Source: Macrolepiota albuminosa (Eukaryota > Basidiomycota > Agaricomycetes > Agaricales > Agaricaceae). Taken from it: a stretch of 64,000 bases of DNA. Of the stretch, positions 10,905-22,600 are shown piece by piece. The stretch covers positions 310,001 through 374,000 of the forward strand of contig JAMWFC010000100.1 in the NCBI GenBank assembly GCA_027475525.1, in the 5' to 3' direction. The notes beneath the pieces are model-generated. The model was not told the origin of the DNA. It ran no database searches and was given only the letters and a program-made list of their open reading frames with translations. Numbering within the stretch: position 1 is the first letter of the stretch; each line of letters starts with the position of its first letter. Position numbers and translations under genes: made by a program.

Positions 10905-13900
10905 TCATCTGTTTCGCCCCGGAGGACGGTCAACCCCCATACCCACTAAAACCCTTAATGCCGATTTCCACGTCTTGTGTGGTGCTATATATTCTGTGAT
11001 GTAAGGTGCCCATGTTTTGGTTACGAGTCTTCTGTCCAGGGCCCTCTTCCCGTACCTTTGGTCTTCCGAGGCCATGCAGTCTAGCTTTATTCTCTTTGCA
11101 ATTGTGTTGATCCATTTTTGCGTTATCTCTCTGGCCGTGGGGATCATATCGGGGTCTGCTCCCTTCCTTATCTTCCATTCGCACCTTATTTTCCATATCA
11201 GGCGTGCAGATTCGGATACCGTGATTCGGAACATTCTACTACTTGCTTCTGTTTTCCTCCCGTTTATGAGGTCGGGTTTGGCAAGGGCGCACCCTAGGAT
11301 TAGCCCTATGCTGGGAGGGTTCCATTCTATGCCTTTTTGTTCGCATAGTTTCCCTGTGAGCTCCCAGATCTCTTTTTGTCCTGATGCCTTGCACTCCGTT
11401 AGGATATGTTCCATGTTTTCTTCGGTGTTGCATACGTAGCACTTACTTCTTGTCTCGTAGTTCGGGATTCTCTCCCAGTATTCTCCTACTTTGTACGCGT
11501 TATGTATTGCTTTCCATAGGAAGGCTCTTGATTCTTTTGTCACTGTTCTGTCTTTGAGCGATCTCCATATGCTCTTGTCTGTGGGCAGTGTGTCGTTCAT
11601 GTCTTTTATTGCCCATCTTATTCTATCTAGGTTTATTATTGTGCCCCGCCTCTTTGGGGGGGATGCCTTTTCCAGTATTCCCTTGTACAGAAGGGCTTGG
11701 GTGGCGGTGCTTAGTTTTGCCCCCCTTGTGTAGTTCCCTCTTGGTGGTGTGATATTTATCTGGGCTGCGTCGTTCATTTGTGCTCCTTTCTTAGCCAGCT
11801 TGTCAGCTTTCTCATTTCCTTCCAGGCCGCTGTGCCCTTTTACTTTTGTTAGTATTGTATGACCTTTTCTATTTCTCATTTGAGCGGCTGCCGCTTGTAT
11901 TATTTCCTTATTTTCTATGCCGATCCATCCCTTATCTTCCCAGTCTTTTAGGTATTTTGTCAGCCCTTCTAGTGTTACTTTAGAGTCACTCAGGATTTCT
12001 AGGTGGTCATCTGGGTCGGTTTGGCTTGTGGCTATCAGTACTGCCAGGGCTTCCCCTGCGTTGTTAGATTGCTCAAGGTTCGAAGGGACTCTTATTGCAG
12101 TATTGCGTGGGTCATCATTGCCATACCATACGCCGGCTCCTGCCTTGGCGTTTTCATACCCATTATTTTCACAGAATCCGTCTGTGTAGGTCTTTATCCA
12201 TTGTGGTGGACCTATCCTTGGTTCTAGAGCCCCCCTTTCTTGTTGTAGGGTTCCGTTTGTCTCGTTGTTATTTGGTGTTCCTTCTTCTTTGTTTACAAAG
12301 ACCCGGAAGCAGTCTGTCAGGGATGTATTTATATGTATTCTTTTGTCAAAAAGTGTGGACTCTTTGTGTCTTATCATATTTATTATTCCTTCGCTTACAT
12401 GTCCGTTGTTCAGGTTCCTCATGTTTAGGGGGTGCCACTCTTCTTGGAGCGAGTTTAGGAGGTGTCTTGCACTCACACCGCATTTATGGGGGTTCTTGCA
12501 TCCTTTCTCTCTCATTTTCTTGCAGCTTACGCATTTGCAGTTTCTTCTTGCCACATGTTGCTCATTTATGTTTCGATTTGTCTTTTTGATGAGTATAAGT
12601 AAGTCCTCCACTGTTCTTATCCCATGTTTCTCTCTGTGGCATTTTCTAGTTGTCGTGTTGAAGCCGGGACGTTTTTTTCCTACTAGCCCTGTATGATACC
12701 ATATTGGCATGCTCAGTCTTGTCCTCGGTTCTAGTTTGGTGGGTGTCAATTCTATTTTATGCTTTTGCGCTGTTCTTATCATCCTTTCTAGGGAGCTTGG
12801 TAGGCCCCTATCATTCTCTCTTGTGTCCACACTCAATGATTGTAGGAATATGTTTTGGTACGCTCCGTTCTTAGCGTTTCTCCACTTTTTGTTTAAATTT
12901 TCTTCTATCAGTGAGTCTGCTATTCCTGCCCAGGTCGGTCTCGTTTCCCCAAGATTTAGGAACCTTTTGGCCTTCATCAGTTCTACAGCTTCGTTTCTTG
13001 ACTTTAGGTCTAGCAGTTTTTTCCCTCCTTGTTCAATTGGTCTATACAGGGTGTCCATCCCCACAGGTGGGTGTGTTGTTCCTCCCCATATGAAAGTTCT
13101 TATAGTCCTTACTAATCTCTGCTCTATTTCGGGTGGCATGCCTTGCACACAGGTGCGGTATTGTGTGCGGCCCCCCACTACCATTCCTATGATCAGTCGC
13201 CTGCCGTCTATTGTCGGGTGTCCTTTGTTCCATCTCTCCAGATCTTTTGCGATGTTCTCGAGGGTGGGTGCCCATACACTTGGGTTGTCCACGTTATTCC
13301 CAATGAAAGCTCCCAGTAGGCGTGTTGCTTCTCCATCACGGGCTATTCTTATCCCTTCAGGGATTTTGGGAGTGTTATAGGATGTTCTTCTTGTTTCTGC
13401 CAGCCTTTTGCGGAAATCTGGGTTTCCTATTGGTATGATTGCTGTCTTTGGTACGTTGAACTTTCCTCCAGAGGCGTGGCACCATTTGTTCAGTATTTCT
13501 TGGAGGTCTGCTATACTGTCTTTGGCTGAGAGGTAGACAGTTGTGTCATCAGCAAATAGCTTTGCTATCAGTCTTTCGGCTATTCCTTCGATTTCGAAGC
13601 CTTTTAGACATGAGTCTCTTAGCATTTGTGCTAACGATTCTATTGCTAGATTGAAAAGGAGACAGGACATTGGGTCCCCTTGTCAGACCCCTCTTGTGAC
13701 TTTGAAAGGGGGGCTCTTTTCCCCATTTAATATTACAGTTGTCTCCGCCCCACTATACAGTGTCTTGACTATGTTTATGAACTTTTCTGGGAAGTTAAAG
13801 GCCTGGAGAGTGGCCCATAGGAAGGCGTGTTTTATCTTGTCGTAAGCTTTTTCCTAATCCAGACATACGATCATTCCATTCACCTCTTTTTTTTCTCCCC

Positions 13901-16028
13901 ATTTTGTCATCAGGTTTGCTAATTCAGTTTGGTCCCCTATATGGCGCCCCTTCATAAAGCCTGCCTGGTCTTGATGGATGATTCCTGGCACGACTAAGGT
14001 TAGCTTATTTGTTAAAGCTTTTGTGTATATTTTGTAGTCCGTGTTCAGGACTGTGATTGGCCTGTAGTTTCCTATGTCTGTTCTGTCGCCCTTTTTGTAT
14101 ATTGGGCACAGCCATGCATCTGCAAAGCCTGTTTCAGGGTCTACTCCAAAGTCTTCTATATCATTATAGAGTATCGTCAGGTAATCAGCTATGTCAAAGC
14201 TGGTTCTTTCTTGGGGATTGTCTTCTTGGTTAGCATTCTCTCCTCTTTCATCCTTCCCTCTTGGTCTTGCGTTTAAGAGCCCTTTCCAGATTTCCTGCGG
14301 TATACCATCCAGGCCCGCAGCTTTTCCATTTGGAAGTTTTTCAATTGCTTCTCGTACTTCTTCTTTTGTTATATTTTCTCTCATTAATTGTTCATTCTCT
14401 TTGCTCAGTTTTCTTTTTATGTGCGTTAGGACTTTGTTTATACTCAGTGTCTGTTCAAGAGGGTCTTCTCGGTCTTTTTCTTGTAGGTTTTCATGATATT
14501 TGCTTGCTATATTTGTCATCTTATCTGACCTTTGTGTTAGTGGACTGTCAGGTCTGTTCGGGTCTCGTAGTGCAGCTATCATGTCTCTTTTCGTTGCTTG
14601 TTTGTTTGCATTTATCCACGGTTTCCTCAACATCTCGCCTTCCAGGAAGAACTTTGTCTCTGTGTTGTCCTTCATTCTCAGCATTTTGGTCCTTTTTATT
14701 TCTTTTATCTTTTCATCCAGCATAGCTGCTTCTGTGCTCTTGTGTTCATCATTCTCTTCACTTCCATTTAGGATTCTTTGCCTGTCAGCCTCCAGATCAT
14801 CGATTTTTTTATCCATTTTTAGGGTTAAAGTCTTTGCATGTTGGCGTATTGTGCTTATCATCTTGTCTTTTAGTTCTTTGTGGACTTTTTGTGGGTTAAC
14901 ATCTGCCGTTCTGTGAGTCTTTGCTCTTTTAATTTCGTTATAGTATTTTTTTCCTAGTTTATAGAGCTCCCTTTCCAGGGTTTTGTTTTCCAGTAGGAAG
15001 AGGGGCATTGCATATCTGCCTGGGCCTTGGTGGGGTACCCATGGGTTGACCAAGTTCACACTTATTAGTCGGTGGTCAGTCTGAATTTCCGTTTCTTCTA
15101 TCCTCCAATTGTGGGAATACTTTATAAGGTCTTCTTGTATGTAGATGCGGTCTATTCTTGACTGTATACTGCCGTTTCCTGTACAGTATGTAAAGTTTAT
15201 GTCCATCGGGTTTTCCCTTCTCCAGCCGTCGATCACGCTAAGTTGTCCTTTTAGATCTGTCAAGGCATTTACTGGTGTTGTGGGGTCATTGTGGGCCGGC
15301 ATGCGGTCTATGGAGTCTTCTATGACGTTGCAGTCCCCTAATATGCATGTGGGTTTCTCCCATTTCTCTCTTTTCCAGTGTTCACTAAGCTGTTCCCAAA
15401 ACTCCTTGTTTTTCTGCGTCTGGTTCAGGGCATAGATTGCCAGACATGTGATTGTCACGTCCTGACTCCATGGTACGTCAACTAGGAGTGCTCGTCCTCT
15501 TATTACTACTTCTGAGCTTATTTCTTTCCATCGTGTTGTTCCTTTGTTTAGGATTATCGCAACTCCCATCTTGTTTGGTGTTGATTTGTCCAGGGTGGAG
15601 ATGAAGTGGAGTCTCTTCTCATACGTTGCGTTAAGTCTCTTTCTATGTTCTTCGGTGAGGTGAGTCTCTTGTACAGCTAAGACATCTATCCTTTCCCTCA
15701 TCATCATGTAGCTTATTTCGCCCCATTTATGTTCTGTGGAAGCTGATCCTGCGCCTTTAATGTTCAGGGATGCTATTTTTAGGGCGCCTCTTCTTGGCCT
15801 CTTTCCAGGGGGTATTTTACGTGGGTTTGTTACTAGTTCCCCCCGTTGCAGGTTCTCTTCTGCTCCCTCTCTTGTGGGGTCTGGACTCATTTGTAGTCCT
15901 TCTTGGGAAGGTTGCATATCTAGGCATGGTGTTTCCCCATCTATTCTGCTTCTCTCGCATGAATTTTGGCTATTTTCAGCCGTCGCTGCTTGGCGCTCTA
16001 CGGGGCCTCTTTGGGCCGACCCTCGCAA
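10905..16028 (-). pseudogene. LINE ORF2: endonuclease, reverse transcriptase, RNase H
   Basis: One continuous reading frame with two stop codons. The endonuclease (about 15000-15790) shows LKIASLNIKGAG, DVLAVQETHL, SRIDRIYI and TDHRLI. The reverse transcriptase has NGKAAGLDGIP, YRPITVLNTDYKIY, AGFMKGR and the catalytic FADD near 13540-13550. The RNase H has TDGFCENNG, GEALAVLIA, LSDSK and GNEKADKLAKKG. A CCHC-like CYVCNTEENMEHILTEC motif follows. Stops: TAG at 13854-13856, where relatives have Gln before EKAYD, and TGA at 13683-13685, where relatives have Arg in the GVRQGDP motif. Both are single C-to-T changes. The first in-frame ATG lies downstream of 16028, so the true start is uncertain. 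Confidence 0.85.
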
Positions 16029-16432
16029 GGTCCCTCAGCTCATGAGGGTCAGACATTTCTATCATGTCATCTGCGGCTGCTTTATCCGCTCTGGCACTTT
16101 CAGCCTCGGCCTGTTCTGGGCCCCCGCCTCCGTAATCCTGATAAGAGTCATTAGAAGTGCAATCGGCGGCTTGGTCACAGCATCTTCCTCCCCTCAAGGC
16201 GCTGTCACCATGTACCTGTTGTAAAACTCCGTTGTTAATTAATCTATCTATTACCTTGTGTCTGTTCATTGTGTGTCTTGGTTTGTTTGTTTTGGGGGGG
16301 AAGGGGGGAAAAGCGGGGGGGGCATGCATACGTTCGTGGCTGTTTCTTTCCTGTCTCTTGGGGTGTTTCATTTGGGGGGGGGGGGTTTCTATCTTAGCAT
16401 GCTTGCATTGTGGATTAAGTTATTACATGTGC

Positions 16433-18331
16433 TTATGTACGGCCTCTGCCTCTCTGTGAGTGTCCACTACCCTGACCCCTTGCATAGCCTCCTCTGTATC
16501 TGGAGGGGTATCGTCCTCTTCTATACGCGTGTCCCCGGTATCTTCCGGTCTGGCTCTGGTTCTCATCGATGAAGTCAGTTGTGCCAGCGGTATCTCCTGG
16601 GCCGTTTGGTTTGAAGCCTAGCCATCCAGGGATTCTGGAGAAGGGACAGTTGTACGAGTCGTGGTCTGCTGATTTGCAGCCTGTACACAGTGGTCGTTCA
16701 TCAGCTCCCGTCAGCGCGTATCCTTTTCCAAAAGTCAGGGTTTTGAAGGAGCAGGCTCTCATTTTTTTCCGTAGGGTTCTGTATTCATCTTCTTCATATT
16801 TGGGATCATTTACGAAATAGAGATTCCAACATCTTATGATGTTTGCACGATGTTTTATCGGAAGGAAAGCGGCTCTGATGTCTAGGACTTTGTCGAGCTC
16901 TTCCTCTGATGCCTGGCCTGAGTTGTTCTTGATTATTGCTCAGATTTCAGGAGATGTGCGGAAGGTTCTTTTTGCCAGATCCTCTACTAGCTCCCTGGCA
17001 CCTTCGGTATTATTGTACGTGAGGCCTTTCATTGTGAGGATGTATAGGGATCGGGGAGGTTTCCTTGGCAGGAAGAAAACTGTCGCCTTAGTCGTCGCTA
17101 CTACCTCCAAGTCCAGGAGTCGTTGTGTTTGCTGTTCATCCAGGCCGACGACCAGCAAGTGGTATGGGTGCGGATATCTATTGTCATCCTTGGGTGGTAA
17201 GTCCTGGTCTGGGAAGATCACTGCCACGCTTTCATCATGTTTTACGTATACCAGGTTTTGGATCATCCTCTTGATCAGGTCTCCCGTTTTTACCTTCCCT
17301 CCTTCCGTCTGCTCGTATTTAGCCCTGTACAGGCGTGCCCATATCGTGGGTTCAGGTATGTCCTCCCATTCGCTTAGTGTTTCTGCAGTTATGTTGAAGG
17401 CTGGGTGCGCTGCTAGATGGACTCTTGGCCATCCTCCAGGGGGAGTCGCAGTCCAGCGTAGGCCTTTGCCATTCGTCGTTACATCTCCTTCTGTCGTTTC
17501 AAACCACAGTTCTGGGTCGTTTTCGTCTATGTCCTGTGCACCTCTCATTTTGTCCTCCTCAGGGGCAGGTGTGAATACTTCCATGGGGCTCCCCCTTCCA
17601 TGATCATACCGTTGGTTTCTCTGCGTTCGGTGCGGAGAGGCAGAGTTGTTGGAGGGTGGCCTTGTCTGGTCGGTTTTGGCTTGTGCAGTTTTCGGCATTT
17701 GTGGGGCTGCCCCAACGTTGGTCGCAGTGGTGCCTGGTGCCGGTGGCTTCATCTCTGCCTTTGGGGTGACATTTGTCCTCTGGTGGTTCTTCTGAGTCGT
17801 CTGCAGCTCCTCTTCATCAGCGTAGCTCAGGGCAGATATGGAGAGTGCAGGGCTCGGGCTGGGTGATCCCGGGAGCTCGCTCTCCTCATCAGTGGTGTGG
17901 CCATCTTCTGTCACCTGGCGCTTTGGTTTCCTCTCTTTGAGGGGGGAGTCTGAGTGTGGGCGTTTATTGGTTTCCTGAACCTTCCTGGCAGCCCTTTTGG
18001 TTTTTTTCCGGTATTTCCTGGGTGTTACAGTCTGCCATCCATCCTGGACGTTGTTGATGTGCAAGAGAGCGTTTACGTCTTCACTCGCACGCCCCAGGGT
18101 GTTATCGACTTCTATGTTCATTGCCCCACCCGTGCTCACACTCTTTTCGATTTCGATCTGCGCCTGCGTAGTCATTGCTGGCGTGGAGGAAAGGGGAATG
18201 TTGGGCGAGGAGAGCTGGGGTCTGTCCACTCGCTTTGTGGGGACTATGGGAGTTGCATTGCGTATCTTGGGTGGGCTTGCTGCCGCTTCAGCATACGAAC
18301 GCTCGGATAGTGGACTCGAGGATCTTTCCAT
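16433..18331 (-). pseudogene. LINE ORF1 (gag-like, zinc knuckle), one nonsense codon
   Basis: A frame of about 632 codons starting MERSSSPLSERSYAEAA. The N-terminal half is Ser/Pro/Thr-rich and disordered. The central part (about 17000-17560) is folded-looking with PPGGWPRVH and LLVVGLDEQQTQRLLD. After the TGA at 16940-16942 the same frame continues to a zinc knuckle CTGCKSADHDSYNC and an Arg/Gly-rich tail RGGYARGQGSGHSQRGRG, both suited to RNA binding. The TGA is one C-to-T change from CGA, a CpG. A degenerate relative is at 58354-58926. Confidence 0.8.
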
Positions 18332-18849
18332 TATTGCTTGGGTGGTTGGTTTGTGGCTTCCCTGTTGGGTTTACTCTTTCTTTTTTTTTTTTTGATCTGC
18401 TTTCCTAGTTTCTCCGATCTATCCGGTTGTGTTGCTCCGGTGCAGGCGTTGTTCTCAGTGTTTCCTGGCGCTGTGTGTCCGTTGAGCGTTTAGCTCTCAC
18501 TTAGCACTCGTTTTATGCATGTAGTCATCGTCAGACTTAGTTTATTTCTGGGGGCTGTTCGCCTAAGTTATTGTGCTACTACCTCTTTGGTAGACGGCTT
18601 CCCGGTTTGGCCCCTGTTCTCTTTCTTTCGTCTTTGGGGGGTGGGGGGAGAGTTTTGTACTCAGGTAACCAACTTAATCGTGTCTTTTTTTAAACATCCG
18701 CCCCCTATTGGGCCCTTGGGATCCTCCAGGTTTTACACTGGGTCCACTAAGGCGGCATTGGTGCTCTGTGCACGTGCCTCTCCGGTAACCATGGTGGTGG
18801 TACGGGTTTAAGTTGCCCCTCCGATTTCCCCTAGTATTTATTTTCACCT

Positions 18850-18951
18850 CCTGGTGTCCTCGTCTTCTCTATTCTGAAGCCCGAGGACACCAGGTATGTG
18901 TCCTTACTATACACGCAAATATATTCTATTCTGAAGCCCGAGGACACCAGT
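18850..18951. repeat. 13-bp inverted repeat and a 26-bp direct repeat
   Basis: CCTGGTGTCCTCG (18850-18862) pairs with CGAGGACACCAGG (18882-18894), a 13-bp stem with a 19-nt loop. The right-hand part, TCTATTCTGAAGCCCGAGGA and the next six bases, is repeated directly at about 18925-18950, a 57-bp period. This flanks the LINE insertion and is not part of it. Function unknown. Confidence 0.6.
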
Positions 18952-19284
18952 TTGCCCTGCTCCAATCTCGGTCTTAGTCTGACCCAACTGCGCATAACTC
19001 TAGTTTCAACCTTGTTGGGATATCACAATGTGATAACGTGACGGGTACCGCGAACACGACAATCATCAATGGCCACAACGCTACTGCTTTGTCTCTTTAT
19101 ATGTATATATATTCTGGTTCTACCTACGGAATACCCTCAGTTCGTTATACACGCTACTGAGGGTACGTTACTTACACATCATACACACGGACACCTTTAC
19201 TTACCTGTACCTAGATTGTACTTACGCTACGCGTGTTCTCTAGGTGTCTGTCACACCTCAAGTATAAGTGCCACCGTATCATTT

Positions 19285-19607
19285 TGACGCAACATATTGC
19301 AGAAATAATATATTGATGATACAACGGTTTAATCTGAAGTTCGAGATCAAGAGATGATTCAGTAAGTAAATAAGTAATTGACGCACCTGAAGTTCGAGAT
19401 CAAGAGATGATTCGAACTTCAGGCTGCGCACAGTATAAGTAGCTTTAGAACAGTAAAACATGTGTGAGGTTTGTAATGTAAGATACAAGATAAATAAATT
19501 GAAGTTAAACATACGGAACGACGGTCGTCATAATGACACGGGCATGAAGACATAGGTGACGCGTATGTGAGGTAGCTCTCCGAAGTCATACGTCACTTCC
19601 CTCGACA
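19285..19607 (-). repeat. copia 3' LTR
   Basis: 323 bp, reading TGTCGAGGG to GCGTCA on the element strand. It includes a repeated CTGAAGTTCGAGATCAAG segment. The gag-pol stop codon (19586-19588) lies inside this LTR. A short purine stretch GTGGGAG just upstream is the probable polypurine tract. Confidence 0.95.
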
Positions 19608-22600
19608 CTCCCACTAGACGGTGACGCAGGAGACAGAACTCCAAGTTTGGTACGATATTTGATGAATACTTCACGAGGTAATGCCTTGGTCAGAGCATCG
19701 GCAATCATATCGTGGGTTGAAACGTGTTCGAGTTTAATTCGTCCGCGAGAGATTTGTTCACGAATGTAATGATAGCGGATGTCGATATGCTTGGCTCGAG
19801 AGTGGGCGACTGGGTTCCTGGATAGAGCTATGCTACCAGTGCTGTCCGTATATACTGTGGTTGCTCCGAGTTGTTTGAAGTCGAGATCACTCAGCAAGGT
19901 TCGGAGCCAGATGGCTTCCCTTGTGGCGTTTGCAGAGGCAATGTATTCGGCTTCGACCGTGGAGGTCGCCACTCCTGACTGCTTCCTGGAAGACCATGAT
20001 ATTGTACTTCCGTTCAGTCCGAAGCACCATCCACTGATGGAACGCCGGTCGTAGTTGTCCTGCGCCCAATTAGCATCGGTCCAACCCACCAGTTTTATCT
20101 CATCATAATCCAATCCTCCTAACTTGAGCGCCAATGTCTTAGTACCTTTTAAGTAGCGAAGAATGCGCTTGCAGGCCGTAAGGTGTGGTATTCCCGGATT
20201 GTTGGAGAACTGTGCTACCAAACTAACCGCGAACTGTATATCGGGTCGAGTTTGCGTAGCGTAAAGTAGCGATCCGACCAGTGACAAGTAGTTCATACCG
20301 TTGGAGTATCCTGCATATGCAGCCTTCTCTTCGTCTGTTCGAGGGGACTGCCAAAAGGTTAAGTTGTGATTGGTCGCCAAGGGAGTCGCGACCTCGTGAC
20401 AGGATACCATGCCGAAACGGTCGAGTAAGGAGTCGATGTATGCGGATTGACTTAGGTAGATAAGGCGATTTTTGCGGTCTCGATCAATTTGAAGTCCCAA
20501 CATGTAATGGATTTCGCCGAGATCTGTAATATCGAAATTGTTCGCCATGTCTTGTTTAAATGATGCGATTTTGCGTAAGTCATTGCCAGCCACGGCCATA
20601 TCGTCAACGTAGACTAGGACGATCAACGTGATTTGTCCGTCTGAGCGAAGGATGTATAGACAATCGTCAGCGCTAGATTGTTTGAAGCCGAGAGTCATGA
20701 GGACATCGTGTAATCGTTCTTTCCATTTCCGTCCGGCTTGTTTGAGACCGTAGATAGCTTTGTTGAGTTTCCAATACTTACTCCCTTCAAGGCAAGGTGG
20801 AGCTCGCATGTAGATTTCCTCTTCGAGGTTTGCTTCCAAATAAGCTCCGATCACATCAATTTGATGTACCTCGAAGTCAAGCATTGCCGCCAGGGTCAGG
20901 AAAACTCGTAACGTGACGAACTTGGCGACGGATGAGAAGGTGTCTCTGTAGTCGATGCCTGGCACTTGCGAAAATCCTTGTGCCACGATCCTCGCCTTGT
21001 ATTTCAGCCGGTTTCCGTGCTCGTCCATTTTTTCCTTTAATACGACTTTGCTTCCGACAGCCTTTTTACCAGGAGGTAAAGTGTCCACCTCATCGAATAC
21101 GTTTTTGCTAACGAGTTGCCTGTATTCCGCTTCGATTGCTCTCTTCCATGCATCAGCGTCGCGAGTTTTCAAGGCATCACTTACTAATGGTCCGGCTACA
21201 GTTATGTGTGCAACATGAGTTGTGGGCTGGTCCTCGTCCTCATCCTGTCGATATCGTAGAGGAAGCCTCTTGGTACGTGCGGAAGGGTCCCTTTTTGGAA
21301 GATCCAGCCACTTGACACGCTTTTGAGGTGCAGGTGGAGTTTCGACATCGGCAGGATGGTATTCTGGAGTACTCGGCCTTGAGAATTCTGGATACTGGAG
21401 TTCTTCGCTAATCGATCTTCCTTCGGAGGCACTAGCGTAAGCGTCGTCGTCCTCCGTGAACTGACTGACGTCAGCTGCGAGACTAGGGACCCGTATATTG
21501 CGGGGCGCATCGTCATTCGGATATACAGCTGAATCTACGAGGTCGTTCACGTCTTCGTCGGAGGTTCGAATAGATTCTGGCTTGATTCGCGCAAGCTCAC
21601 TTGGTACGTCGTCCTCGTGGAATTGAACGTCGCGTGAAGTAATGAGCTTACCATTTTCAAGATCCTCCAGTCTGTATCCCTTCGTTTCACCGGCCCACCA
21701 TCCCAACATCCTTACTCGTACCGCTCGTGACTCGAGTTTGCCATGCCTAACTTCTTTGGGAACATGTGCCCATCCCAACGATCCGAAGACTCTGAGATGG
21801 GACACGTCGGGTTTCTCTCCAGAGTTACTCCATTCGGTATAGGGGATCTTCCCATGCAGAGCTGAATTCGGAGTGATCGTACGGATGTAAACGGCGTACA
21901 TAAACGCCTCGCCCCAGTATCGCAAGTCCATGTTAGCGGCATGAAGCATACTTCGGGTCATCTCCATCAAGATTGCTATTGTACGTTCCGCAATACCGTT
22001 TTGTTGGGGACGATAAGGATTAGTCGTCTCGTGTGTGATTCCGTTTGCACGACAGAACTTTTCAACAGTGGAGTTCACGAATTCGGTGCCGTTGTCGGTT
22101 CGAATAATTTTGACAAGACGTCCTGATTGTCTTTCAAGTCGTGCGACTGTTACCTTTATCTCGTCGGCAGCTTGTTCCTTTTTCTGAAGTAAGCTGCCGC
22201 AAGGTAAGCGTCGACTTACTTCCACGATGACAAGGGCGTAACGATTTCCGTCCCAGGTTGGCACATTCATTGGTCCGACAAGATCCATGACGAGAAGCTC
22301 GTTCTTTTCGTATTGTTTGGTGCTCGCTTCCGGCAATGGTGGTCTTGTAGATTTCCCTTGTACGCATCCGCTGCAAAGGCGATCGAATTCTCGGGGAAGT
22401 CTAATTTGTAGACCAGTTACCAAGTTTTGATCGTACATTGTTTTGATGACTCGGGGATTGATGTGTCCCAGTCGACGGTGCCACAAACGCATGGTGGACT
22501 CGCTTGCAATGTAGGCAACTTGTCCGTCCATGGTTCCCATATTCATGCATTCGACTCGATACATGGTCCCCCGGTCCCCAATCAGTTTAGCTCGGAGGAA

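Larger units (their letters stand above)
10706..18844 (-). mobile_element. Full-length LINE retrotransposon with 15-bp target duplication
   Basis: The element lies on the reverse strand, body about 10721-18829. An A-rich tail appears as a T-rich run at 10721-10738. The 15-mer CCTAGTATTTATTTT occurs at 10706-10720 and again at 18830-18844 and is read as the target-site duplication. It has two ORFs: ORF1 with a gag-like zinc knuckle, and ORF2 with apurinic-type endonuclease, reverse transcriptase and RNase H. This layout fits the Tad/I-like LINE group of fungi. It appears complete at both ends, hence a fairly recent insertion, but each ORF carries nonsense codons. Confidence 0.88.

Noticed and set aside
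10905..13670. 921-codon frame as an intact reverse transcriptase gene
   Set aside because: It is only the downstream part of LINE ORF2; the same frame continues upstream past two nonsense codons into the endonuclease.
11017..15435. Forward-strand frames rich in Phe, Leu and Ser across the LINE
   Set aside because: They are antisense shadows of the LINE ORFs and resemble membrane proteins only because of base composition.
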